Source: Nitrospirota bacterium (GTDB taxonomy: Bacteria; Nitrospirota; Thermodesulfovibrionia; Thermodesulfovibrionales; Magnetobacteriaceae). Taken from it: DNA of 44,804 nucleotides. The stretch lies in NCBI GenBank assembly GCA_015233685.1, contig JADFXF010000008.1, positions 1 through 44,804 of the forward strand, in the 5' to 3' direction. The notes under the pieces are model-generated. The model had not been told where the DNA came from. It saw only the letters and a list, made by a program, of their open reading frames with translations, and ran no database searches. This document shows positions 16,309-24,362 of the stretch, in pieces. The position numbers and the translations under genes were made by a program. Each line of letters opens with the position of its first letter. The first letter of the stretch is position 1.

Positions 16309-16966
16309 ATGAGTTTGTCTTTTCCTTTATGGCCTGAATGGTTTCCTTATAGTTTTTTGAATTATAAAAGGCGGAGCCCATGACCAGTATATCTGCCCCT
16401 GCCGCGGCAACATCAGCGGCGTTGCCAACCGTTACGCCGCCGTCCACCTCTATTTTAACTTCGGTGAGGTCTTTTTGAGTTATCATGGATTTCAGGGCGG
16501 CAATTTTTTTGAGTGAATGGGGGATAAAACGCTGCCCGCCAAAGCCCGGATTTACCGACATCAGCATGATTACGTCAGCGTCTTGTAAGGTATTCTCCAG
16601 AACCGACACGGGTGTGGATGGATTAATGGAGACGCCCGCCTTTGCCCCTAGTAACCTGATCAGGTTTAGTGTGCTGTTGAGATGTCTGTCCGCCTCATAG
16701 TGGACGGTGAGAATATCTGCCCCCGCGTCAATGAAATTCCTGATAAACCTGTCTGGCCGCTCTATCATCAAATGTACGTCAAGGGGCAGTGTGGCGGCCT
16801 TCTTAATCTGTTCCACAATAAAATACCCTATTGTAATGTTGGGGACGAAGATGCCGTCCATGACGTCAATGTGAAAAAAATCTGCCCCGGCCTCTTCGGT
16901 TTCTCTGATTTCCCTGCCTAATTCCAAAAAATTAGCAGACAATATAGACGGCGCTGTCAAGACCAT
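16298..16966 (-). CDS. rpe: Ribulose-phosphate 3-epimerase
   Basis: This 222-residue TIM barrel interconverts ribulose-5-phosphate and xylulose-5-phosphate. SILSANF, HIDVMDG (metal His and Asp), HLMIERP, NPGFGGQRF and the second catalytic Asp in EVDGGV are intact. AGAGGAG precedes the ATG. It follows the PASTA gene with a 2-bp gap and overlaps the TPR gene. Confidence 0.96.
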   Translation of the reverse strand: MVLTAPSILSANFLELGREIRETEEAGADFFHIDVMDGIFVPNITIGYFIVEQIKKAATLPLDVHLMIERPDRFIRNFIDAGADILTVHYEADRHLNSTLNLIRLLGAKAGVSINPSTPVSVLENTLQDADVIMLMSVNPGFGGQRFIPHSLKKIAALKSMITQKDLTEVKIEVDGGVTVGNAADVAAAGADILVMGSAFYNSKNYKETIQAIKEKTNSYGR

Positions 16967-16968
16967 AA

Positions 16969-17673
16969 TTATTGCTCCTCTTTTTCTTTAGTGGCAGACA
17001 TCATCACATGGACTAGGCCGCCCTGCGCTAATATTGTCCCCGATTCGGGGGTTTGGCTTGTTATGTGTCCAGCCGTGCCTGTAATATCTATTTTCAGGCC
17101 AACAGACGCCGCAAGCTGCTCTGCCTGTGCCTTGTCCTTACCTGTGAAATCAGGGCAATAGTACGTTGCGGCAACTGGTCCCTTACTCACAATCAGCGTA
17201 ATGTCATTGCCGCTCCTCTCATCCGGCCCCGGTCTTTGCGATATTACCAGCCCCGGTCCTACGGTGTCTGAGTGTACCTCTATTACCTTGCTTATCTTCA
17301 CCTTGCTCCGGGCTACCGTTTCCTCTGCCTGCTGAAGCGCAATCCCCCTCAGGTCTCCCATAAACTGATAGCGCGGCCCCTTGCTCATCAACACAGAGAC
17401 CGTCCGTCCCTCTTTTATCTTATTGCCAGACGGTATGTTTTGTTTCACTATATGGCCTGCCGGCACTATGGGGTCATAGTCCTCCCCTTCAACTCTCAAA
17501 TAGAGCCTTATGCCGCTTAACACCTCATTTGCCTCTACAAGATTTTTTAATTTCAAATCCGGCACCTCAACACTCTTACTCGTCGTCAGGAGGGCGAATG
17601 TCACATAACCAGCCAAAACCGATATGGCGATAAACAAGATTAAAAAAACCGTCAACCTTACCAGAGTTCTCAT
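16969..17673 (-). CDS. Membrane-anchored PASTA-domain protein
   Basis: The protein has 234 residues. One N-terminal membrane helix (about 7-30) is followed by three PASTA-like repeats, about 36-97, 100-167 and 168-232. They are recognisable from VPDLK-LEA-L, the GP-IV-QNIP-G segments and the terminal VHVMMS strand. There is no kinase domain, unlike PknB-type proteins. The extracytoplasmic repeats suggest binding of cell-wall material, but this is inferred. It is the first gene of the operon. No good Shine-Dalgarno precedes the ATG. Confidence 0.85.
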   Translation of the reverse strand: MRTLVRLTVFLILFIAISVLAGYVTFALLTTSKSVEVPDLKLKNLVEANEVLSGIRLYLRVEGEDYDPIVPAGHIVKQNIPSGNKIKEGRTVSVLMSKGPRYQFMGDLRGIALQQAEETVARSKVKISKVIEVHSDTVGPGLVISQRPGPDERSGNDITLIVSKGPVAATYYCPDFTGKDKAQAEQLAASVGLKIDITGTAGHITSQTPESGTILAQGGLVHVMMSATKEKEEQ

Positions 17674-17813
17674 CGTTTAGCTTTACAGTATGACATTCCC
17701 TTCATCCTCTGAGTCCATAGTTCGCGACCACCGACACCCCAACACGGCGACACCACCGTGATAAAGAATACACGACTTGGGTGCGTTTTATCAAGTGTCT
17801 TATGTGAAAAATT

Positions 17814-18040
17814 AGGGAATAATGAATTTACCCTTACGCCGTCATTCCAGAGTCCGTCATTCCGGACGCCGTCATTCCAGAGTCTGTCATTCCGGCTTGT
17901 CCGGAATCTTATTTGGCTTGAGGACATAGTGGAGAGACAGATTCCGGACAAGCCGGAATGACAGACTAATACAAGCCGGAATGACGGCAAGGCAAGCCGA
18001 TTGAGACAATTTTTTGCCGCTGATTGAGACATGTTATTGT
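17814..18040. repeat. GTCATTCCGG repeat cluster, degenerate copy of the 26435-26616 element
   Basis: AGGGAATAATGAATTTACCC (17814-17833) is followed by three tandem 15-bp GTCATTCC units (17841-17885). A 23-bp arm (17886-17908), a 31-bp core and the exact inverted arm (17940-17962) come next. Beyond the arms, GACGGCAAGGCAAGC and GAGACAATTTT match the right flank of the element at 26435-26616. The core is in the opposite orientation relative to the flanks. No clear terminal repeats or target duplication are seen. This is the main content of the 505-bp gap between the PASTA gene and clpC. Confidence 0.8.
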
Positions 18041-18058
18041 CATGGCGTGAGATAATTA

Positions 18059-18088
18059 TTGACATTGTCCCATAAAAATGTTTATTTT
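18059..18088 (+). promoter_or_regulatory. Predicted clpC promoter
   Basis: TTGACA (18059-18064), an 18-bp spacer and TATTTT (18083-18088) lie about 90 bp upstream of clpC, just beyond the repeat cluster. The -10 is weak. No CtsR-like operator is recognised. Confidence 0.45.
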
Positions 18089-18149
18089 ATATACAGAAGA
18101 GGTAAGTATAGCGTGTGAATGAGGATGTTAACGCTGTGGCTGGGCTGGT

Positions 18150-18173
18150 AAAAGAGGCGGCAAAAGAGGTGGC
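18150..18173 (+). repeat. 12-bp tandem duplication of the clpC ribosome-site region
   Basis: AAAAGAGGCGGC (18150-18161) and AAAAGAGGTGGC (18162-18173) lie directly before the clpC ATG at 18179. The second copy provides GAGG at a workable distance. Confidence 0.85.
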
Positions 18174-18178
18174 AAGAG

Positions 18179-20623
18179 ATGTTTGAGAAATTTACTGAAA
18201 GAGGAAGAAAAATAATCATATATGCCAAGGAAGAGGCTGAAAACAGGCAGAACGATTACCTTGGCACAGAACACCTGCTCCTTGCCATACTAAGGGACAA
18301 GGACGGCCTGCCGGTGGCTATATTAAGGAAGATGGGCCTTTCTACGGAACATATCAGAATTGAGGTGGAGCGCAATCTGCCCGCGGGGACCAATCTCCTG
18401 ACCTTTGGAGAGATACCGTTTACGCCACGCGCCAAAAAAGTCCTTGAGCTTTCTGTGGAAGAGGCGAGGCTGCTGGGACACAATTACATTGGGAGCGAGC
18501 ATCTGCTGCTTGGGCTGATAAGAGAAGATGAGGGTATAGGTGGTAAGATTTTAAGGAATCTTGGGGCAAATCTACTGGGGGCAAGGCAGCTTACGATAAA
18601 TCTCTCCATGCGCACACAGGCCTTTACCAAGATGAAGAAAAACACAACCCCCGCGCTGAACGAGTTTGGCCGGGACCTGACGGCAATGGCGCAGGAGGGC
18701 ATACTTGACCCTGTCATCGGCAGAGAGGACGAGGTTGAGAGGATTCTCCAGATACTTGGGCGCAGGATAAAAAACAACCCGGCAATAATCGGCGGCCCCG
18801 GTGTGGGCAAGACCGCCATTGTAGAGGGCCTTGCGCAGAAAATAGCCTCCGGCGATATACCCGAAAACCTCGCGGGCAAGAGGATAATCGCCCTTGACCT
18901 TGGCGCCCTCATAGCCGGCACGAAGTACAGGGGACAGTTTGAGGAACGCCTGAAGGTAATAATGAAAGAGATAAAGCAATCTGACAATGTCATCTTATTT
19001 GTTGACGAGCTGCACACGTTAATAGGCGCCGGGGCCGCCGAGGGTTCAGTAGATGCCTCAAGTATGTTAAAGCCTGCCCTCTCAAGGGGTGAGATACAGT
19101 GCATTGGGGCGACAACATCAGCGGAGTTTAGAAAATATATTGAGAAAGACGGCGCCCTTGAGCGCAGATTCCAGCCCATTTATATTGAGCCTCCATCGGT
19201 TGAGGATACGGTAAGAATACTGGCCGGCCTTAGAAACAGATACGAAAGCCACCACGGCGTGAAACTTGCCGATGACGCGCTTGCCTCAGCCGCCCGGCTT
19301 TCAGACCTCTATATATCGGACAGAAATCTCCCCGACAAGGCCATAGACGTTATTGACGAAACAGGCTCAAGGATTAAACTTAAGAGGTTCACGCCTCCCA
19401 TGGAGCTGAAAGACATAGAGAAAGACCTCGGTAGGCTAAACAAGGAAAAGACCCTCTTTCTTCGCCTTAACGACATTGAAAAGGCGGCCTCAATCAGGGG
19501 TGAAGAGGAGAAACTAAAGCGCATCTATGACTCCATACAGAGGAAATGGCAGGAGGATCTCAACAACGACGTCCCTGTGATTATCGAAGAGGACATAACG
19601 TACACGGTGTCAAAGATGACCGGCATCCCTCTGTCCAGATTGGAGGAGAAGGAGACCGAACGCCTTCTGAACATGGAAGATGAGCTACACAAAAGAGTGG
19701 TCTCGCAAAACGAGGCCATCACTGCCATAAGCAGGGCAATCAGGCGCTCACGCGCTGGAATCAAGAGCAGAAAAAAACCCGTCGGGTCGTTCTTCTTTCT
19801 TGGACCTACGGGCGTTGGCAAGACAGAACTGGCAAAGGCCCTTGCTGAGTTTCTCTTTAACGATGAGAAAGCACTCATCAAGATTGATATGTCCGAGTAC
19901 ATGGAGAGGTTTAACGTGTCAAAACTCACCGGCGCGCCTCCCGGCTATATCGGTTATGAAGAGGGTGGGCAGCTTACCGAGAAAGTCAGGAAGAAACCCT
20001 ATTCGGTGTTGCTCTTTGACGAGATAGAAAAGGCTCACCATGATGTCTTTAACGTCCTTCTTCAGATACTCGACGAAGGGGTGATCACAGATAATTACGG
20101 CAGAAAGGTGGATTTTAAAAACACCGTCATCATCATGACATCTAATCTTGGCGCAAGGATTATTGAGAAATCAACGCCGCTTGGATTCCAGAGGAGTGCG
20201 AAGTCGGATGTCTATTCGAAAATTAAGGACAATGTCATGGACGAACTCAAAAAGACATTTAATCCTGAGTTCATCAACAGGGTTGACGACATTATCGTAT
20301 TCCATCCCCTGGACAAGCCCGACCTCTACGCAATCATTGATTTGCTGATAGAGGAGACGAACTTGCAGCTCATTGACCATGACATCGCAATTGAGCTTTC
20401 TGACGAGGTCAGGGAATGGATTGTCGAAAAATATTACCAGCCCGCCTATGGCGCAAGGCCGATGAGGCGAGCCATTCAGAAAGAGATAGACGACCCGCTT
20501 TCTGAGGAGATACTAAGGGGCAGATTTAAGGATGTCCAGACAGTAAGGATAGTCCTCAGAGACAACGCCCCCGTGTTTATCGCGGTTGAAGAGATGCAGT
20601 ATATACCGGCTGGCGTTAACTAA
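18179..20623 (+). CDS. clpC: ClpC-type AAA+ unfoldase
   Basis: The 814-residue protein has a double Clp-N domain (about 1-145), a first AAA+ module with Walker A GGPGVGKT at 205-212, a short coiled middle domain (about 405-465) and a second AAA+ module with GPTGVGKT at 542-549. Arg fingers and the LGFQ loop (ClpP-docking type) are present. It unfolds substrates for ClpP; ClpP is not in the window. The start at 18179 has GAGG 9 bp upstream within a 12-bp tandem repeat. The stop overlaps the next gene (TAATG). Confidence 0.96.
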   Translation: MFEKFTERGRKIIIYAKEEAENRQNDYLGTEHLLLAILRDKDGLPVAILRKMGLSTEHIRIEVERNLPAGTNLLTFGEIPFTPRAKKVLELSVEEARLLGHNYIGSEHLLLGLIREDEGIGGKILRNLGANLLGARQLTINLSMRTQAFTKMKKNTTPALNEFGRDLTAMAQEGILDPVIGREDEVERILQILGRRIKNNPAIIGGPGVGKTAIVEGLAQKIASGDIPENLAGKRIIALDLGALIAGTKYRGQFEERLKVIMKEIKQSDNVILFVDELHTLIGAGAAEGSVDASSMLKPALSRGEIQCIGATTSAEFRKYIEKDGALERRFQPIYIEPPSVEDTVRILAGLRNRYESHHGVKLADDALASAARLSDLYISDRNLPDKAIDVIDETGSRIKLKRFTPPMELKDIEKDLGRLNKEKTLFLRLNDIEKAASIRGEEEKLKRIYDSIQRKWQEDLNNDVPVIIEEDITYTVSKMTGIPLSRLEEKETERLLNMEDELHKRVVSQNEAITAISRAIRRSRAGIKSRKKPVGSFFFLGPTGVGKTELAKALAEFLFNDEKALIKIDMSEYMERFNVSKLTGAPPGYIGYEEGGQLTEKVRKKPYSVLLFDEIEKAHHDVFNVLLQILDEGVITDNYGRKVDFKNTVIIMTSNLGARIIEKSTPLGFQRSAKSDVYSKIKDNVMDELKKTFNPEFINRVDDIIVFHPLDKPDLYAIIDLLIEETNLQLIDHDIAIELSDEVREWIVEKYYQPAYGARPMRRAIQKEIDDPLSEEILRGRFKDVQTVRIVLRDNAPVFIAVEEMQYIPAGVN

Positions 20624-21156
20624 TGAAGACAAAGGCGATTATATTAATCGTTATATTTGCTGTGGCTATTCTTATATTACAGGTCGGCAGGCAAGAGGGC
20701 AGGCGTGGCTCCAAACAACTGGTCGAGGGCCAGGAAGCGCCGCTTTATAAGCTGGCCACACCTGCTGACGGCAAGATAGTTTCTGCCGAAGATTACAGGG
20801 GTAGGGCGGTGATTGTCAATTTTTGGGCGTCATGGTGTGCGTCATGCGTAGCTGAGATGCCTTCTTTCCAGAGGTTTTATGAAGCCAATAAGTCCAACAC
20901 TTCGCTTGTGGTTATCACTGTCTTATATAAGGACAGCTATGACGATGCCCTGAAGTTAATGAAGGAAAATAAGTACGACCTGCCAGTTTTTCTTGATGAC
21001 AAAAGCGTCAGCGCGCGTGCCTTCGGTCTGACGGGTGTGCCGGAGACATTTTTTATAGACAAACACGGTGTACTTTTTAAGAAGGTTCTTGGGCCTATCG
21101 AATGGGAATCCCCGGATTTAAAGGAATTAGTCAAAGAACTCCTCTCTAAGGCCTGA
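20623..21156 (+). CDS. TlpA-like membrane-anchored thioredoxin
   Basis: This 177-residue protein has an N-terminal membrane anchor (about 4-22) and then a TlpA/ResA fold with the redox pair WCASC in NFWASWCASC. The cis-proline segment TGVPETFFID is present. It is probably periplasmic and reduces disulfides or heme-binding apo-proteins. It is coupled to clpC by a 1-bp overlap; a functional link to ClpC is not evident. A second member of the family is at 40905-41408. Confidence 0.88.
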   Translation: MKTKAIILIVIFAVAILILQVGRQEGRRGSKQLVEGQEAPLYKLATPADGKIVSAEDYRGRAVIVNFWASWCASCVAEMPSFQRFYEANKSNTSLVVITVLYKDSYDDALKLMKENKYDLPVFLDDKSVSARAFGLTGVPETFFIDKHGVLFKKVLGPIEWESPDLKELVKELLSKA

Positions 21157-21159
21157 ACG

Positions 21160-21735
21160 ATGCCCAGAAGGGCTAACTCTGAGCTGGTCAAATCAACAGA
21201 AAGGGTGGATTCAGAAGATACGCTTCTCTTTGCAGGATTGTTATACGCGGAGGGCAGTTCGTATGAGTTGCTCAGGCAGCGACTTGAGGATTTGTTTTGT
21301 CCAATCAGGCTGGAGTCTGCTCAGAAGCCGTGGGATTATTCTGAATATTATAACGAAGAGCTTGGTGTCCCTATTATGAGGCGTTTTGTAATCTTCGACA
21401 CGTTGATTCGCTCTGAGACCCTGCCTGATATAAAACTCAGGACAGTAGAACTGGAAAGGGGCCTTTCAATAAAAGGAAAGAGGCAATACAATGTAGACCC
21501 CGGTTATATTACGCTGTCAAAACTCGTCCTGGCCACTACGAAAAACTACGCCCACAGGATTCATCTGCGTGACGGCATATATGGGGAGGTAACTCTGCTT
21601 TTTAGGGGCAATTCTTATGTGCCGAATGGTTTTTCATATAGTGATTATAGCGAGACCGAATCAGTGGATTTTTTTAAGAAGGGAAGGGAATTGATTCATA
21701 AGTCTATAGTATCGTCATATTGTCTCTGTGGATGA
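21160..21735 (+). CDS. DUF4416 family protein
   Basis: This 191-residue protein shows the family-typical segments KPWDYSEYYNEELG, DPGYITLSKLVLATTKN and AHRIHLRDGIYGEVTLLF. Its function is unknown. It has no signal peptide or membrane segment. It is third in the clpC transcript, 3 bp after the TlpA-like gene. Its last 32 bp overlap the 3' end of proB on the other strand. Confidence 0.88.
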   Translation: MPRRANSELVKSTERVDSEDTLLFAGLLYAEGSSYELLRQRLEDLFCPIRLESAQKPWDYSEYYNEELGVPIMRRFVIFDTLIRSETLPDIKLRTVELERGLSIKGKRQYNVDPGYITLSKLVLATTKNYAHRIHLRDGIYGEVTLLFRGNSYVPNGFSYSDYSETESVDFFKKGRELIHKSIVSSYCLCG

Positions 21736-22798
21736 CCTCGTCGGAGTACTTAAAGCCGAGTATGGCTTCGATTTGTGAGGTCTTATGGCCGATGATTTTA
21801 ATGAGTTCAGCATTGTCGTAGTTTACAAGGCCCTTCGCTATTTGTTTGCCGGTTGAGTTGACGCAATAAACGGCATCACCCCTGTCAAAGACACCAGAAA
21901 TGGATTTAATACCAGAGGGCAGCAGGCTTTTCCCGCCGCTTAAGATGGCCTTCGCGGCACCGTCGTCGAGGGTGAGCCGACCCTTTGAGCGAATGCCAAA
22001 GGCAATCCAGCCCTTTCGTGCGCCGTATTTTTTTGCCATTGGTTCAAAGCGTGTGCCTGGCGGGCTGCCGTAGAAGATTGTTGATAGAACATAGTCAGAG
22101 TTGCCGTTTACTATGTTGACGGTTATACCGTCTGCCGAAGCCATTTTAGCGGCTACGAGTTTCGAGGACATCCCGCCCGTACCGCATTCGCTTGCTGAGC
22201 CGCAGGCCGCTTTTTCCATCTCCGGCGTGATTTTTTCTACGGCTGGAATAAGTTTGGCTGATTTATTTTTCATGGGGTCGGCGTCGTAAAGGCCGTCCAC
22301 ATCTGACAGGATAACTAGTCTATCAGCGGCTAAAAGAGAGGCGACAAGGGCGGCAAGCCGGTCATTATCGCCGAACTTAAGCTCGTCTATTGACACGGTA
22401 TCGTTTTCATTGATAATCGGGATGATATGAAAATCAAGCAGGGTTCGCAGCGTATTTCTGGCGTTTAGATAGCGTCGCCTGTCGGAGAACACATCTCTGG
22501 TAAGCAGCACCTGGGCTACTTTTTTATTGTACAGGCCAAAGGCCCTCTCATATGCCCATACAAGGGAACTTTGCCCGGCGGCCGCGGCTGCCTGTTTTAT
22601 GTTGATGTCGTTAATCGGTCCTTCTATGCCGAGCTTGCCCCTGCCTGCGGCCACAGCACCGGACGATACGATTATCGTTTGATGGCCAATGTCGCAGAGT
22701 GCCGATATGTCGCGGGCAAGGCGATTGATTACGGCTTCGTTGAGAAGCTCCGGCGTGGTGATTATACTGCTTCCGATTTTGATTACTATGGTTTCCAT
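21704..22798 (-). CDS. proB: Glutamate 5-kinase
   Basis: The 364-residue protein has an amino-acid kinase domain (about 1-255: VIKIGSS, VSSGAVAAG, NENDTVS, FGDNDRLAA, LSDVDGLY) and a C-terminal PUA domain (about 270-360). It catalyses the first step of proline synthesis. proA is not adjacent. No ribosome site is obvious near the ATG; three perfect hairpins lie upstream. Confidence 0.95.
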   Translation of the reverse strand: METIVIKIGSSIITTPELLNEAVINRLARDISALCDIGHQTIIVSSGAVAAGRGKLGIEGPINDINIKQAAAAAGQSSLVWAYERAFGLYNKKVAQVLLTRDVFSDRRRYLNARNTLRTLLDFHIIPIINENDTVSIDELKFGDNDRLAALVASLLAADRLVILSDVDGLYDADPMKNKSAKLIPAVEKITPEMEKAACGSASECGTGGMSSKLVAAKMASADGITVNIVNGNSDYVLSTIFYGSPPGTRFEPMAKKYGARKGWIAFGIRSKGRLTLDDGAAKAILSGGKSLLPSGIKSISGVFDRGDAVYCVNSTGKQIAKGLVNYDNAELIKIIGHKTSQIEAILGFKYSDEVIHRDNMTIL

Positions 22799-22811
22799 GC
22801 CCTAAGACATT

Positions 22812-22895
22812 GAGGGCGCTGCCCTCAAACTCCCGCAAGGAGGGTAACCCTCCTTGACCTGTATTTTTACACGTATTTTTTTGCGGCGAAGCCGC
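22812..22895. repeat. Three consecutive perfect hairpins
   Basis: GAGGGC-GCT-GCCCTC (22812-22826), AAGGAGGG-TAA-CCCTCCTT (22837-22855) and GCGGC-GAA-GCCGC (22883-22895) follow one another between vorB and proB. In the direction of transcription (minus) they form the proB leader. They look like an inserted repeat cassette, not a standard terminator. Confidence 0.7.
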
Positions 22896-22916
22896 TGTTG
22901 TATCGGTAGTATATCG

Positions 22917-23999
22917 CTAGTATATCTCTTTAATTTTGTCGTATATCTCGTTGGGCTTTATCATCGCACCGCCAGGTCTGCCGTAAAACAACACCTCAGC
23001 CTGCCCATTTATAGCAAGCCTCACGTCCTCTACCATCTGCCCGGAGTTAAGCTCAACGACCATGATTTTCTTCCTGCCTTGCCGTACCAGCAGCCTGAGG
23101 GCATCGTCGGGATATGGAAATAGTGTTATCGGCCTGAAAAGCCCAACCTTATATCCCTCGCGCCTAAGCGCCGTAATCGCGGAGTAGGCAATCCGCGCCG
23201 CAGACCCAAATGCCGCCACTACCACCTCAGCATCCTCTGTGTCTATGGACTCAGAGCGCGTCTCATATTTTTTCATCGCGTCATATTTGGCCTGCATCTT
23301 GAGATTCAGTTCCTCAAGCTCATTGTCGCCCATGTACAGGGTTTTAATAACGTTCGGCTTTCTGTTTAAACACCCCGTCAGCGCCCATGTCTTTTCGGGA
23401 AGGTCTGGCTTAACATATGGAGTTGGCGTAAAGGGCTCCATCATCTGCCCAAGAATGCCGTCGGCAAGTATCAGTACGGGGTTTCTGTACTGGTCTGCCT
23501 TGTCAAAGGCAAGCATTGTGAGGTCCCACATCTCCTGAACATTGTATGGGGCATAGACGAGCAGCCTGTAGTCTCCATGCCCACCGCCCTTGACTGACTG
23601 AAAGTAGTCGGCCTGAGAGCCTGAGATATTGCCAAGCCCCGGACCTCCACGCTGGATATTCACTACCAGGGCCGGAAGCTCCGCCCCCGCAAGAAAAGAC
23701 AACCCCTCCTGCTTTAGGCTTATCCCCGGCGAAGACGATGACGTCATCGCCCTCACTCCCGCTGCCGCCGCCCCGTAAACCATATTGATGGCGGCAATCT
23801 CACTCTCCGCCTGGATGAAGATACCATTAACATCAGGCATTCGCTCAGACATGTACTCAGGTATCTCATTCTGAGGCGTTATTGGATAGCCCGCATAAAA
23901 ACGGCACCCCGCCGCAATCGCTGCCTCCGCGATGGCCTCATTGCCCTTCATCAACACCTTGGACGATGGCGATTGCTTTTTTATAGCCCTATTCCCCAC
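22917..23999 (-). CDS. vorB: 2-oxoacid:ferredoxin oxidoreductase alpha subunit (VorB type), orphan
   Basis: This is a 360-residue alpha/pyrimidine-domain subunit. It shows LMKGNEAIAEAAIAAG, GYPITPQNE, SSSPGISLKQEG and GGHGDYRLLVYAP, the VorB/KorA pattern. Partners normally bring the TPP-binding beta subunit, the gamma subunit and a ferredoxin. None is next to it: upstream are tRNA genes and downstream is proB. The start is GTG at 23999; a later ATG (residue 17) is also possible. The protein is full length, so it is probably functional with partners encoded elsewhere. Confidence 0.9.
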   Translation of the reverse strand: MGNRAIKKQSPSSKVLMKGNEAIAEAAIAAGCRFYAGYPITPQNEIPEYMSERMPDVNGIFIQAESEIAAINMVYGAAAAGVRAMTSSSSPGISLKQEGLSFLAGAELPALVVNIQRGGPGLGNISGSQADYFQSVKGGGHGDYRLLVYAPYNVQEMWDLTMLAFDKADQYRNPVLILADGILGQMMEPFTPTPYVKPDLPEKTWALTGCLNRKPNVIKTLYMGDNELEELNLKMQAKYDAMKKYETRSESIDTEDAEVVVAAFGSAARIAYSAITALRREGYKVGLFRPITLFPYPDDALRLLVRQGRKKIMVVELNSGQMVEDVRLAINGQAEVLFYGRPGGAMIKPNEIYDKIKEIY

Positions 24000-24003
24000 T
24001 TTC

Positions 24004-24019
24004 GAAATAAGTTTATTTC
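24004..24019. promoter_or_regulatory. Palindrome next to the vorB start
   Basis: GAAATAA-GT-TTATTTC is a perfect 7-bp inverted repeat with a 2-bp centre, 4 bp from the vorB GTG. It could be an operator or an mRNA structure covering the ribosome site. It is short and AT-rich, so chance is possible. Confidence 0.3.
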
Positions 24020-24050
24020 ACTGATTCAGCTTACGCTCAAAACACACGAC

Positions 24051-24080
24051 ATTGTAACATAACGCCAGCATTGGCCGCAA
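24051..24080 (-). promoter_or_regulatory. Predicted vorB promoter
   Basis: On the minus strand TTGCGG (24080-24075) and TACAAT (24056-24051) are 18 bp apart, with the vorB start about 50 bp downstream. Confidence 0.4.
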
Positions 24081-24108
24081 CTAAAATTGTATCACTGTCT
24101 TGTCTTGT

Positions 24109-24137
24109 TTGACAAATAAAATTCTGTGTGCTATACT
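24109..24137 (+). promoter_or_regulatory. tRNA operon promoter
   Basis: TTGACA (24109-24114) and TATACT (24132-24137) have the ideal 17-bp spacer. The predicted start point (about 24144) is only a few bases before tRNA-Lys. This is the best promoter match in the window. Confidence 0.8.
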
Positions 24138-24146
24138 GACATAGTT

Positions 24147-24219
24147 GAGCCGCTAGCTCAGCTGGTAGAGCACCGCCCTTTTAAGGCGGGCGTCCTGGGT
24201 TCGAATCCCAGGCGGCTCA
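24147..24219 (+). tRNA. tRNA-Lys (anticodon TTT)
   Basis: The cloverleaf is complete. Acceptor GAGCCGC pairs with GCGGCTC, anticodon stem CCGCC/GGCGG encloses CTTTTAA, and the T stem is CTGGG/CCCAG. Discriminator A is at 24219 and CCA is not encoded. It is 8 nt from the next tRNA and they probably share a transcript. Confidence 0.96.
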
Positions 24220-24227
24220 TAAAGTGT

Positions 24228-24302
24228 GTCCCCATCGTCTAGTCCGGCCCAGGACATCGGCCTTTCACGTCGGTAACACGGGTTCGAATCCCGTTGGGGA
24301 CG
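24228..24302 (+). tRNA. tRNA-Glu (anticodon TTC)
   Basis: Acceptor GTCCCCA pairs with TGGGGAC. The anticodon loop is CTTTCAC and the T stem is CGGGT/ATCCCG-like. Discriminator G is followed by an encoded CCA at 24303-24305, in contrast to the adjacent tRNA-Lys. The anticodon stem contains two G-U pairs. Confidence 0.95.
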
Positions 24303-24362
24303 CCAAATAAATACTTATACACCGGAGGCTTAACTTTCAGAGGCTCAGCTCTCAGCACCCCT

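Noticed and set aside
17670-18065. 131-codon open frame upstream of the PASTA gene on the minus strand
   Set aside because: It is a translation of the GTCATTCCGG repeats (recurring CHSG and RND-like segments) with no family match; it is open because of the repeat composition.
18484-19179. Open frame antisense to clpC
   Set aside because: A shadow of the GC-rich third positions of clpC, with no ribosome site and no recognisable motif.
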